Source: CBDDEC01 sp965198045 (GTDB lineage: Bacteria; Chloroflexota; Dehalococcoidia; UBA2979). Taken from it: 64,000 nt of DNA. Position 1 is the stretch's first letter. Each line of letters starts with the position of its first letter. The translations under genes and the position numbers were made by a program. Of this stretch, positions 16,773-25,532 are shown in pieces. The notes under the pieces were generated by a model. That model saw only the letters and a program-made list of their open reading frames with translations. It did no database searches and was not told the DNA's origin. Where the stretch lies: positions 124,001-188,000 of the forward strand of contig CBDAOL010000008.1 of NCBI GenBank assembly GCA_965198045.1, given 5' to 3'.

Positions 16773-16953
16773 CACGTCCCCCTCGCCAACGGACCCGTCA
16801 CGGTGCATGACGCCTGATTGGCTGCACGCCTGTCAAGCGCACCGGCCCACCGCCGAGCGATATAGAAGCGTAAGGATCACCCGCCAAGAGACGGGCAGTC
16901 CGCCTGAGACCTCGCTAATCCTCGCCGCCGTGCCCGGATCATCTCCCGCTCAG

Positions 16954-18534
16954 TAGCCGAGGCTGTCGCATGGAGTGGCGTGGGCGGAGCGCCACGAGGG
17001 CCAAGAGGTCAGCCGGTCGGTTGTCGGGACGGAGTAGCCGCCTCTCACAGGGCAGCGGCGCTACGCGGCCGCCACGGCGGCAGACCAGCCTCTTTGCCGG
17101 GGGTTGCCGTTCGCTGGCCAGGAGGACGGCCGCGCCCGGCGATAGAGCTTCTTGAGGTTGTGGGTGGCGGCGATCAGCTTCCATTCGCTGGCGCACGAGG
17201 CGATCCCGCGCCGCATGAACCGGCGGATGCCGCGGTTCTCCTTGACGTCGCCGAAGACGGGTTCGATCATCCAGCGCCGCTGCTCGTAGAGACGCCGGCC
17301 ACGCTGCGTCGCCAGCTTGCGATCCATCCGTTCACGGACGGAGAGCCCGGCAGGGATGCGCCCGCGCGGCGGTGCCGCGCCGACGCGCCGGTTGCGGTCG
17401 CTGCGGGTCGCGAGCAGCAGCTCCGGACCTGCGCTCCCCGCCTGCCGCACGTTCGCCTCGGAGTAGTAGCCGGCATCAGCCAGCAGCACGCGCGCCGGCC
17501 CGCAGTGTGCGGCCTGCAGGTTGCGGTGCATCACCTCGATCATCGGTTGCAGCTCGTGCATGTCGGTCGCCTGTCGGCTCACCTCAGCCGCGACGATGAT
17601 CTGGTCGCGGGTCGTCACCGCCTGCACATTGTAGCCTTGGAAGTAGCCGTGATAGTCGCGCACCACGCGGCTGTCCGGGTCGGTGACGTTCACCTTCGCA
17701 CCCTGCTCGGGCTGCGGCGGCTTCGGGCGGCGCCCGCGCCGGTCCTTCTCCGCGCGGCTCCTGAGGCGTTGCTCGTAGTCCTCCTGCCGCTCCCGCTCTC
17801 GGGCCGCCAGTCGCTCCCGCGCCTCGTGCAACCGCTGCAGGCGCTCCTCGCGGTCCCTGAATCCCGGAGGCAACTCGTCGCCCCGCGCGTCGCCGAAGCG
17901 CGCGTTCTCCTCGGCGTCCACCCGCTCCGCTTCGTCGAGGATGCGCCGCACCTCGGCCTCCAGGTCCGCATCCGTGCGGTTGCGCTCACGGCTGGCGTTG
18001 GCGTGCAGCTTGGTCCCGTCGAGCGCGACCACCCCGACCCGCACCAGACCAGCCTCGGCGCACAGCCTGAGCACCTCGGCGAACAGTCCCGAGAGCGCCT
18101 CCTCGTGCTGCTGGCGGAAACGGCAGATCGTCGCGTGGTCGGGGTGCTGGTTCGCGGTCAGCACCCGGAGGGCGATGTCCTCCCGGCAGCGCCGTTCGAT
18201 CTGGCGGCTCGAGCGCTCGCCCTCGCAGTAGGCGTAGAGCACGAGCGCGACCATCATCGACGGCTCGTACGCCTTCCGCCCCCAACCGTCCTCGCGGTAG
18301 CGCTCGTAGAACGCGGTGAGGTCCAACTGGCTGACCGCATCGAGCACGAACCACGCGAGGTGGTCCCCCGGCAGCCAGTCGCGGAGGCTGGCGGGCATCA
18401 GGTATTGCTGGTCACGGTCGCACGGCAAGAAACGCTGGGTCACGGCGGCACCTCGGAATCACTCCGCCCCCGCCGCCATGCTCATCGTATAGCGATGTTC
18501 CCCTCTTCGTGGGTTTGTGCGACAGCCTCAGCTA
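16954..18534 (-). mobile_element. IS1182-like insertion sequence
   Basis: 1581 bp bounded by inverted repeats TAGCCGAGGCTGTCGCA (16954-16970) and, on the other strand, TAGCTGAGGCTGTCGCA (18518-18534), 16 of 17 identical. It carries one intact transposase gene on the minus strand. No clear target duplication was seen: the outer 4-5 bases differ. It may still be active. Confidence 0.88.
17061..18443 (-). CDS. IS1182-family transposase
   Basis: 460-residue DDE transposase. The N-terminal DUF772 domain is clear (LPGDHLAWFVLDAVSQLDL, GWGRKAYEPSMMVALVLYAY, SSRQIERRCREDIALRVL, HATICRFRQQHEEAL). The catalytic core has Asp in VVALDGTKLHANAS, Asp in VLLADAGYYSEANV and Glu in RRWMIEPVFGDVKENRGIRRF. A long charged helix lies between about 180 and 240. 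Family length is 430-500, so it is complete. The C-terminal WSAAVAAA tail is low complexity. Confidence 0.95.
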   Translation of the reverse strand: MTQRFLPCDRDQQYLMPASLRDWLPGDHLAWFVLDAVSQLDLTAFYERYREDGWGRKAYEPSMMVALVLYAYCEGERSSRQIERRCREDIALRVLTANQHPDHATICRFRQQHEEALSGLFAEVLRLCAEAGLVRVGVVALDGTKLHANASRERNRTDADLEAEVRRILDEAERVDAEENARFGDARGDELPPGFRDREERLQRLHEARERLAARERERQEDYEQRLRSRAEKDRRGRRPKPPQPEQGAKVNVTDPDSRVVRDYHGYFQGYNVQAVTTRDQIIVAAEVSRQATDMHELQPMIEVMHRNLQAAHCGPARVLLADAGYYSEANVRQAGSAGPELLLATRSDRNRRVGAAPPRGRIPAGLSVRERMDRKLATQRGRRLYEQRRWMIEPVFGDVKENRGIRRFMRRGIASCASEWKLIAATHNLKKLYRRARPSSWPANGNPRQRGWSAAVAAA

Positions 18535-18721
18535 GATTGATCTGACACCCATGTAACGACCGCTGGCGCACGGAGGTGCCACGAGTGTGGCGCCTCGCCC
18601 CGCCGCGCCCCGGCGGTGCGGGGCGAGCTGCGAGCCTGACGAGGAGCCGACGAGCTTGGTCGACGCGCGATGAACTCGCCCCCATTTCCGCGATGCCCAG
18701 TTCCGCGACGCCGCTGGGCGG

Positions 18722-19846
18722 GTGCGCACGCGCACGCGCCCTACCCCGCGCCAAGCTATCGAGGGGTGGCTGCGCGGCATACGCGCCCCAGACCTGGGTC
18801 GGCTGGCCGCCGACGCGCGGGTCGGGCGCTGGCTGTTGCTCGTGGGCTCCGCGCTGCTACTCGGCGGGGCGCTCGTGGCCGCGACGCTCGCAGCCGGCGG
18901 GACCGACCGCACGGTGGCAACCGTCGTGGCATACGAGGTGGAGTCGCGGCTGCTCTACGCGGCCCAGACGGGCCCGTCGGACTTCGAGACCTTCGACCCC
19001 GCCTCAGGCATCGCGCCCGTCGTGGACCTCGACCGGGCGATGTCGCTGCCGCTCGGTTACGGCGCGATCGTGTTGACCGATGGCGTGCCGCGACAGGATG
19101 TGCGGCTGACCGGCCCCCAACAGCTGCGTGTCGAGATCGAGCTGAGCGACGGGACGGCGCAGACGCTCGCGGCCGTGGCGCAGGAGATCGACGACCCGGA
19201 CGGCCCCGCCGCGATCGACCTCGAACTCTCGCTCGTCGAGGCGGTGCTCGCCGGCTTCGTCCGTGCCGAGGACGGCGAGGGCGAGGTCGAGCCGCCGAAG
19301 GTGGTCGTGACCGCTACCAGTACCGTCGCGGGCAGGCTCGCGGGTACGGCGTTCTCGGCACCGCTGGAGCACCGCCTCGTCTTCGGCCTCGACAGGCGGA
19401 CGCTACGGCTTCTCGCCGACTCGCAGCCGGTGCTTACGGTGCCCGGCGAGCTCGCCGGGTCAGTGAAGGAGGCGCGGCAAGGCTCGGTGCCGCTGCTAGG
19501 CGAGGTCGCGCTGGGAGGAATCCTGGTCGCCGCGATCGTGGCAGCCCTGCTTGGCCTGGCCCTCGTCGATCTCGTACTGGTAGCGAGCCTGCGCGAGCGC
19601 GGATCGGGCGGCCTGCGCCGCGCGCGGCGGCGCTACGCGCACCTGATCGTCGATGTCGCCCCAGGCCCGCTGCCCGAACGCATCGTCGAGGTGCCAACGA
19701 TGTCGATCCTCGCCCGCATCGCGACCAGGCTGCGAAGGCCGATCCTCGAGATCAGCAGCGGCCCACTCGTCGAGTTCGTCGTGCTCGAGCCCGGTCTGGC
19801 CTACTGCCACCGCATTCGCCGACCTCGCGCGACAGGGCGGCGCTAG
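18722..19846 (+). CDS. Two-TM membrane protein, DUF5305-like
   Basis: 374 residues from GTG 18722. One membrane segment near the N-terminus (about 37-58, WLLLVGSALLLGGALVAATL), an extracytoplasmic beta-rich region of about 200 residues, and a second segment at about 262-286 (LGGILVAAIVAALLGLALVD), then a basic cytoplasmic tail. This order, and the Val/Thr-rich outer region, resemble DUF5305 proteins known from haloarchaea and some bacteria, where they can sit beside signal peptidases. No signal peptidase gene is adjacent here. Function unknown; the family assignment is tentative. The upstream 187 nt to the IS1182-like element shows nothing clear. Confidence 0.55.
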   Translation: MRTRTRPTPRQAIEGWLRGIRAPDLGRLAADARVGRWLLLVGSALLLGGALVAATLAAGGTDRTVATVVAYEVESRLLYAAQTGPSDFETFDPASGIAPVVDLDRAMSLPLGYGAIVLTDGVPRQDVRLTGPQQLRVEIELSDGTAQTLAAVAQEIDDPDGPAAIDLELSLVEAVLAGFVRAEDGEGEVEPPKVVVTATSTVAGRLAGTAFSAPLEHRLVFGLDRRTLRLLADSQPVLTVPGELAGSVKEARQGSVPLLGEVALGGILVAAIVAALLGLALVDLVLVASLRERGSGGLRRARRRYAHLIVDVAPGPLPERIVEVPTMSILARIATRLRRPILEISSGPLVEFVVLEPGLAYCHRIRRPRATGRR

Positions 19847-19875
19847 AGCGGGCGGCACATCAACACGAACAAAAG

Positions 19876-19903
19876 ACGACCCCCATCTCGCGACGGGGGT
19901 CGT
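19876..19903 (-). terminator. Intrinsic terminator of the aldehyde:ferredoxin oxidoreductase gene
   Basis: Perfect 9-bp stem ACGACCCCC / GGGGGTCGT with a 10-nt loop. On the minus strand it is followed by CTTTT, as expected for termination of the gene whose stop is at 19928. It may also stop the convergent gene ending at 19846. Confidence 0.8.
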
Positions 19904-19927
19904 TGGTGTCGAAGCCCTCGAGGTTCG

Positions 19928-21799
19928 CTAGACGCCCAGCGCCTCTGCCACGTCGGCGAGGCCGAGCGACTCCAGCTTCTCGCGCGACGGTGTGCTGGTC
20001 TCGCGGTCCCAGCCCGCTTCGTCGAACCACTCGTTGCGCATCGTCTCGAGGTCGATGGTGAACCCGGCGTGAGGGCCCTCTTCCTGCGGCGGGCTGCCGA
20101 GGATGCGGCCGTTGACCTCGCGGTTGCCCGGGTTGTTGCCGTGCTTCACCGCGAAGGCCATGCGCAGGTTGGCGATGCGCTCGCCGACGATGTCCAGCTC
20201 CTCGAAGGTGGTGTCCCACCCGGTCACGAGGTTGATCCACTCGGGGATGCGGTCGGTCGGGCTCATCGTGTAGATGAAGTAGCACATGCCCGCCGAGTTC
20301 ATGACGTGCGCCTGCTCGTGCGCCGATTTGTGGATCGGGGCACGGCCGGTGAACTGCTTCTTGTCGTCCGGCTCGCTCGGCATGGTGGGGAAGCGCGAGC
20401 CCTTCCCGGGCGACCAGAGCGTGTGCCGCGCCGGCGTCGGGTCCAGCGCATAGCTGGCCGCGAAACCGATGTCGAGCTTCGGGTCGTGCATCGGCGGCTC
20501 CTCGCCGTCGATCGCGGTCAGATACGGCTTCGCCTCGTCGCCGATCTTGTCGGCGGCGACGGTCGTCCCGTCTGCGAGCAGCTCACCCAGGCCCTCGCTG
20601 CGTCGGCCGATGGCGTGCAGTGCGTCGAGCACGCCCGAGGCGTTGCCCCACGTCAGCTCGATGCCGTCCGTGTCCTCCTTCGTGAGGAGGCCGTTCTCGT
20701 AGCACTCGATGGCGAACGAGATCGTCGCGCCGGTCGAGATGGTGTCCAGGCCGTACTGGTTGCACCAGTGGTTGATGGCGATCATCGCATCGGTGTCGTT
20801 CACGCCGTTCATCACACCGAAGGCGCCCATCGTCTCGTACTCGGGGCGGTGGGTGTGGTGCGGGTAGGCGAACTCACCCTTGTCGCTGCCGTCCACCGAC
20901 TCGGCGCCACAGGCAACCGGGCAGTGCCAGCAGGCGTACTTCTTCTCCATCGACTCGTTGACGGCGGGGCCGTTCATAGGGGCCATGTCCATCGCGTCGA
21001 CGAGGTCGACCACGCCCACGCCGCCCCAGTTGAGGACGGGCGCGTCGCCGTTGATCGCGGAGTTGGAAGTGATACCGGTCGTGCCGAAGGTGGTGAAGAA
21101 CTGCTTGGCGCCCTGGTTGAAGCCCTGGAGGCTCGACTTCACGGTCTGAATGACCTCCTTGTTCTGGGCCATGATCTTGAGCGTGGGCTTCACCACGACG
21201 GCCTTGAGCTTCTTCGAGCCCATGACCGCGCCGACGCCAGAGCGAGCAGCGAGACGACCCCGCTCATTGGCGATGCCCGAGATGATGCTCAGGTTCTCGC
21301 CGGCGGGGCCGATCAGCGCCACGCTGACCTTCTTGCCCAGGTCCTGTTTCATCTGGTCCTCGACATCGATCGCCAGGCCGCCCCAGTACTCGGAGGCGTC
21401 GCGCAGCTCGACCGTGTCGTCGTCGATGTAGAGATAGACGGGCTTGTCGGACTGCCCGCTGAAGAGCAGGCCGTCGTAGCCGACGAACTTGAGGTTCGGG
21501 CCGAAGTCGCCGCCGCAGTTGGCATCGCCCCAGCCACCGTTCTTCGGTGACTTCGCGACTACTTGGAAGCGCTGGCCGAACAGGGGCGTGCCGGTGAGCA
21601 GGCCCGGGAAGAAGCCGAGGAGGTTGTCCGGACCCAGCGGGTCCGCGTCGGCCGGGATGCGGTCGAACAGCAGCCGTGACCCCAGGCCGTACCCGCCGAG
21701 CAGCTCGCGGTACATCGACTCTGGGATCTCCTCCGGCTCGATCTCGCCGGTCGTGAGGTTGACGTTCAGGATCTTGCCGTTAAAGGCGACATCGGACAC
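19928..21799 (-). CDS. aor: Aldehyde:ferredoxin oxidoreductase (tungstopterin enzyme)
   Basis: Oxidises aldehydes to acids with ferredoxin as acceptor, using a bis-pterin tungsten or molybdenum cofactor and one 4Fe-4S cluster. 623 residues, family length. N-terminal domain GKILNVNLTTGEIEPEEIPE and YRELLGGYGLGSRLLFD; the cofactor region KSPKNGGWGDANCGGDFGP; cluster ligands Cys290, Cys293 and Cys297 in CWHCPVAC, with Cys506 in SAGMCYFIY as the fourth. GTG start at 21799 with AGGA about 10 nt upstream. It stands alone with its own terminator; no ferredoxin or pterin-synthesis gene is nearby. Oxygen-sensitive in known members, which suggests anaerobic or micro-oxic metabolism. Confidence 0.95.
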   Translation of the reverse strand: MSDVAFNGKILNVNLTTGEIEPEEIPESMYRELLGGYGLGSRLLFDRIPADADPLGPDNLLGFFPGLLTGTPLFGQRFQVVAKSPKNGGWGDANCGGDFGPNLKFVGYDGLLFSGQSDKPVYLYIDDDTVELRDASEYWGGLAIDVEDQMKQDLGKKVSVALIGPAGENLSIISGIANERGRLAARSGVGAVMGSKKLKAVVVKPTLKIMAQNKEVIQTVKSSLQGFNQGAKQFFTTFGTTGITSNSAINGDAPVLNWGGVGVVDLVDAMDMAPMNGPAVNESMEKKYACWHCPVACGAESVDGSDKGEFAYPHHTHRPEYETMGAFGVMNGVNDTDAMIAINHWCNQYGLDTISTGATISFAIECYENGLLTKEDTDGIELTWGNASGVLDALHAIGRRSEGLGELLADGTTVAADKIGDEAKPYLTAIDGEEPPMHDPKLDIGFAASYALDPTPARHTLWSPGKGSRFPTMPSEPDDKKQFTGRAPIHKSAHEQAHVMNSAGMCYFIYTMSPTDRIPEWINLVTGWDTTFEELDIVGERIANLRMAFAVKHGNNPGNREVNGRILGSPPQEEGPHAGFTIDLETMRNEWFDEAGWDRETSTPSREKLESLGLADVAEALGV

Positions 21800-21940
21800 G
21801 AGGGGTTCCTCCCAGAGCGAGGTCGGTGGGTCAGGTCCTGTTACCGGGCCGCTCCCACGACCCCTAGGCTGTCACGATTGTCCGACCGAACGCGCGCCCG
21901 GGACTACCGTCCGCGGGGTTCACGGTCAGGGGGACCACCC

Positions 21941-23216
21941 GTGCCAGACCAGCCGGAAATTACCACACTCACCAACGGACTGCGCGTGATCGTGACCTCG
22001 ATCCCGACAGCGCAGTCGGCGGCGGTGGCAGTCTTCGTCGGGGTCGGCTCGCGCGACGAGACGCCGCGGACGAACGGCCTCTCTCACTACATCGAATACA
22101 TGCTGTTCAAGGGCACGGAACGCCGCCCGACCGGACCGGACATCTCCGAGGCGATCGAGGGCGCCGGCGGCGGCCTCAACGCCTACACCACCAAGGAACT
22201 GACCTGCTACTGGAACAACCTCCCGTTCGAGCGTGCCGAGACGGGCATCGAGGTGCTGGCGGACATGCTGCAGCACTCCGTCCTGGACGCGGAGGAACTC
22301 GACCGCGAGCGCACGGTGGTGCAGCAGGAGATCCGCCGCGCGCACGACAGCCCGGGCAGCTTCGTCGGCGAGTTGCTCTCGCGGGCCTCGTACGGGGACC
22401 AGCCCGTGGGCTGGCCGGTCGCCGGCACGATCGACACTGTCGAGGGCGTCCAGCGCGACGACCTGGTCGAGCACATCGACGCCTTCTACTCCGCCTCGAA
22501 CATGGTGCTGTCGGTCAGCGGCAACGTCACGGCCGACGAGGTGATCGCCGCCGCCGAGCGGGAGTTCGACGCGCTACCGGCCACGGAGATCGGACCGCGC
22601 GACAGCGCCGATCAGGCGCGACCGGAGCAGTACATCCACCTCGACGAGCGGGACATCGAACAGACCAACCTGGCGCTGTCGATGCGCGGGATCGGGCGCG
22701 ACGACCCCGACCGCTACGCGCTCGACATCATGGTGACCGCCCTCGGACGTGGCATGTCGTCGCGACTCTTCAAGGAGGTGCGCGAGCGTCGAGGGCTCGC
22801 CTACTCCGTCTCCGCTGGCTCGGCCCGCTTCCGCGACATCGGCACGCTGTCCGTCAGCGCCGGCGTGACGCGTGAGCACCAGGAGGAGGCGATCGAGGTG
22901 ATCCTGGCGGAGTTGGAGCGCCTGACGGAGGAAGCGATACCCGACCACGAACTGGCGCGCACGAAGGACTACGCCATCGGGACCTTCCGCCTCAGCCTCG
23001 AAACGCCGATGGCCCTCGGCCAGCGGCGGGGCAGCCAGTTGCTGATGGACGGCGAGCTGGAGCCGCCTGACGTGACCGTCGAACGACTCCGTGCGGTCAC
23101 CACCGACGACATCAGGCGGGTGGCCCAGGCGGCTGATCAGCCCTCGTCAGTTCTCACTGGCGGTCGTCGGCCCCTCGGCGAGCGAGGGCGAGCTCGACGC
23201 GATCCTCCACGACTAG
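21941..23216 (+). CDS. M16-family zinc peptidase with HxxEY motif and 3' frameshift
   Basis: Insulinase-like protein related to mitochondrial-processing-type peptidases. The likely start is GTG 21941, with AGGGGGA upstream; a longer frame begins at 21878. The motif normally HxxEH reads H49-Y-I-E52-Y53 in GLSHYIEYMLFKGTERR, so one zinc ligand is Tyr; the distal Glu in VVQQEIRRAHD is kept. Both M16 halves are present (RGLAYSVSAGSARFRDIGT in the second). Near 23130 one extra G in GGCGG breaks the frame; without it coding continues VAQRLISPRQFSLAVVGPSAS and ends at 23216, the normal family end. The unshifted frame to 23428 has no M16 likeness. Either a pseudogene, an inactive partner, or an assembly error for the shift. 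Confidence 0.8.
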
Positions 23217-23246
23217 GGCCGCCTCGAGGGCTCGCCGAAGGCGAGG

Positions 23247-23274
23247 AACGGGGCTCCTCGCGGAGCCCCCCGTT
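23247..23274. terminator. Hairpin after the M16 gene
   Basis: GGGGCTCC - TCGC - GGAGCCCC with outer AAC/GTT pairing across a 2-nt bulge, 30 nt after the restored M16 stop and before the convergent gene ending at 23295. There is no T-tract. Confidence 0.4.
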
Positions 23275-23294
23275 CGTTCGACATGTCGCCGGGA

Positions 23295-23618
23295 CTACGC
23301 GCCTGACGGCCGTCCCGCCGATTCCCATCCGTCGGCGCCGCCGCGTGCGTCGCCCCAGGTCTCGAACCCATGAGGGTTCCCCAGGTCGTCCATCGCGAAC
23401 GTCGCTCGCGCTATGTCCGGTGAGTTGATCGACTGAACCAGCACGCCTGGCTCCGTCTCGATGACGAAGGCGATGGTGCTGGGAGCGCTCCACCAGTAAC
23501 GAGCGCTGACGACACCCTCGGCCCCTCGATATTGCCTGCACAGGTCGAGTGCTGCCAGGCCGAACACGCCTCGATCGGCCCGATCACGCCTGGTCACATG
23601 CGAGACGCTGAGTGGCAT
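23295..23618 (-). CDS. Hypothetical protein, 107 residues
   Basis: Not recognised. MPLSVSHVTRRDRADRGV, then DLCRQYRGAEGVVSARYWW and TIAFVIETEPGVLVQSI suggests a small alpha/beta protein of the ferredoxin-like (dimeric alpha-beta barrel) kind: strand, helix, a Y-x-x-x-x-G-V-x-S-A-R-x-[WF] strand, then a strand ending in an acidic turn. No signal or membrane segment. The start ATG is at 23618. It is convergent with the M16 gene and divergent from the phosphotransferase gene. Coding is supported by codon position bias and the plausible fold only. Confidence 0.5.
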   Translation of the reverse strand: MPLSVSHVTRRDRADRGVFGLAALDLCRQYRGAEGVVSARYWWSAPSTIAFVIETEPGVLVQSINSPDIARATFAMDDLGNPHGFETWGDARGGADGWESAGRPSGA

Positions 23619-23750
23619 TGCTGTTCTCCCTTACTACTCTTCTGCCCACGAGTCGGCGCACCTTGTATCACATCCGGCATAGCGCTCACAGGGTCTGGCA
23701 ACCCGCCGTCGAGGGCGCGACGATGAGGGCGCAGGCCTAGTGGAGGCCGC

Positions 23751-24692
23751 ATGGATCCCCTCGACGTACTGCACGCGCTCGACATCACGCCCCGCGGCGA
23801 GGCGGAGGCGTTGCCACCGGGCGTGAGCTGCCATGCCTGGCGCGTCGAGACCGAGCGCGGGGCCCTGGTGGTGCGCATCGAGCGCGCCGATCGCGCGGAC
23901 GCCGAGGCCGATGCACCGCGCTTCGAGACCCAGGCCGGCATCCTCGAACGGCTCGCTGGCGTGCGGCCGGCGCTCCCGCTGCCGACGCCGATCGCGACAG
24001 GCGACGAGAGTGGCCGCGCATGGAGCGTCGATACGGCCATCGCTCGCCGCGACTACCGCGAGGGCGATGCGCCGAGCGCGGCCGTTGGCCGCGAGCTCGG
24101 CCGTCTCCTCGCGGCGCTGCACGCGCTGCCCGTCGAGGGCTTCGGCATGCTCGAGGATCGCCGCGACGTGCTACGCGGCAGTGCGGACGACTTCGAGGCG
24201 GGCGTGCTCACCCGGTACGCCGAGGCCTGGCCGTACTCCGGGCAACCTCTGGTCGCACACCCGATCGTGCGTCACGCGCCGCCGCTCATCGGCGCGCTCG
24301 GCGACCTCCGAGGCCAGCTGGAGCGCTACGCCGAGGCCTCGACGATCGCGGTACTGCACGGCGGCCTCCACGGCGGCCACGTCTTCGCGGCGCCGGACGA
24401 CGGAGCGTTGGCGGGCGTGATCGACTTCAACAGCGCCTGGGCGGGGCCGCCCGCGTTCGACCTCGCCAGCGTCGCCCTCTACTTCGGCTGGGTCACCCTC
24501 AACGACGTGCTGGCGAGCTACGAGCCGAACGCCGTCCTGCGAGACGTCCGTCGCGCCGAGGCGGAGCAGCTGGCGGTCGTGGTCGCCCTCCATCGCGTGT
24601 CGCGCACGGTCCAGGCTCGCAACGACCCGGCGCGCTGGGTCGAGTTCCTCGGGGAGCTGCTCCCGCGCGCTACCCGTCGAGGTGACGCCTGA
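23751..24692 (+). CDS. Phosphotransferase (APH-fold) lacking the catalytic Asp
   Basis: 313-residue protein-kinase-like phosphotransferase of the aminoglycoside phosphotransferase/choline kinase superfamily. The N-lobe has GALVVRIERAD (nucleotide lysine replaced by Arg or shifted), and the helix LGRLLAALHALPVEGFGM is typical. The catalytic loop, normally H-G-D-L-H-x-x-N, reads H203-G-G205-L-H207-G-G-H210, so both the catalytic Asp and the Asn are missing. The metal-binding motif is kept as IDFNSAWAGPPAFDLASV. It is therefore probably a pseudokinase or binds its ligand without phosphotransfer. It ends 27 nt before an alpha/beta hydrolase gene on the same strand. Confidence 0.8.
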   Translation: MDPLDVLHALDITPRGEAEALPPGVSCHAWRVETERGALVVRIERADRADAEADAPRFETQAGILERLAGVRPALPLPTPIATGDESGRAWSVDTAIARRDYREGDAPSAAVGRELGRLLAALHALPVEGFGMLEDRRDVLRGSADDFEAGVLTRYAEAWPYSGQPLVAHPIVRHAPPLIGALGDLRGQLERYAEASTIAVLHGGLHGGHVFAAPDDGALAGVIDFNSAWAGPPAFDLASVALYFGWVTLNDVLASYEPNAVLRDVRRAEAEQLAVVVALHRVSRTVQARNDPARWVEFLGELLPRATRRGDA

Positions 24693-24719
24693 CCCCTCGC
24701 CGCGGCTAGACTGCGCGCC

Positions 24720-25448
24720 ATGCCGTTCATCGAAGGGTCCGAGGACTCAGGCATCCGCATCCGCTATGACGAACGCGGCCCGGCCGACGGTCAGCCGCTC
24801 GTGCTGGCGCACGGCTTCGGCGTCTCGCTCGAGATGTGGATGCCGCAGATGCAGGCGCTGTCACAGGACTACCGCTTCATCACCTGGGACGCCCGAGGGC
24901 ACGGCGGCACCTACGCGCCCGAGGATGTCGACTCGTACGACATGCCGGGCCTCGCCTCGGACCTGAGGTTGCTCCTCGAGGGCCTGGGTGCGACGGACCG
25001 GGCCGTGATCGGCGGCATGTCCTTCGGCGGGATGATCGCGTTGCAGTACGCGCACGACCATCCCGACGACGTGGCAGCCCTCGTGCTCTCCGACACGACC
25101 ACCCGAGGCTCCGACGAACCAGCGGGCGGGCGCGGCGGCAGCGGGATGTCCGGCGGCGACCCGGGCATCGAGGGTGGGATGCAAGCGATGCGCACGCGGC
25201 CCGACCTGACTCCGGCGCTCCCGGACCTCGACATCCCAGCGCTCGTGATCGTTGGTGAGCAGGACGACATGATCCTCGGCGGCCTGCCGAGGCTGATCGA
25301 CGGCCTGCCGCGCCGCCGCGTCGTCCGGCTCGCGGGCTGCGTCCACGGCACGTCGGGCCAGCGCCCCCGTGACTGGAATGCATCAGTGCTCGCCTTCCTC
25401 GCCGATGTCGCCGAGGACGCCCTGCTCGGCGAGGACGTGATCATCTAG
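24720..25448 (+). CDS. Alpha/beta-fold hydrolase
   Basis: 242-residue hydrolase resembling 3-oxoadipate enol-lactonase-type enzymes. HGFGVSLEMWMPQMQALS forms the oxyanion-hole segment, WDARGHGGT follows, the nucleophile Ser is in GGMSFGGM, the acid is in VGEQDDMI and the His in AGCVHGTSGQRP. The cap domain is very short (a Gly-rich loop around GGRGGSGMSGGDPG), which is unusual and leaves the protein smaller than typical 260-280 residue relatives. Substrate unknown. Part of a same-strand run with the phosphotransferase and CitE-like genes. Confidence 0.85.
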   Translation: MPFIEGSEDSGIRIRYDERGPADGQPLVLAHGFGVSLEMWMPQMQALSQDYRFITWDARGHGGTYAPEDVDSYDMPGLASDLRLLLEGLGATDRAVIGGMSFGGMIALQYAHDHPDDVAALVLSDTTTRGSDEPAGGRGGSGMSGGDPGIEGGMQAMRTRPDLTPALPDLDIPALVIVGEQDDMILGGLPRLIDGLPRRRVVRLAGCVHGTSGQRPRDWNASVLAFLADVAEDALLGEDVII

Positions 25449-25532
25449 CCGCCGGCGATTCACATCTCGACGCCAAGGACCGCGGCGCGCAAGATAGCGC
25501 GGCGCACGCCCAGGGAGCACGAGCGAGGACCG

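Noticed and set aside
19861..19903. Hairpin as a small RNA gene
   Set aside because: Geometry and T-run fit a terminator for the aldehyde oxidoreductase gene.
23350..23375. GGGTTCGAGACC-like sequence resembling a tRNA T-arm on the minus strand
   Set aside because: The 5-bp stem needed around the loop does not pair and no acceptor or anticodon arm is present; it lies inside a coding frame.
23217..23428. Tail of the M16 frame that stays open to 23428
   Set aside because: The translation is Arg/Pro-rich, has no M16 likeness, and the shifted frame gives the expected protein end at 23216.
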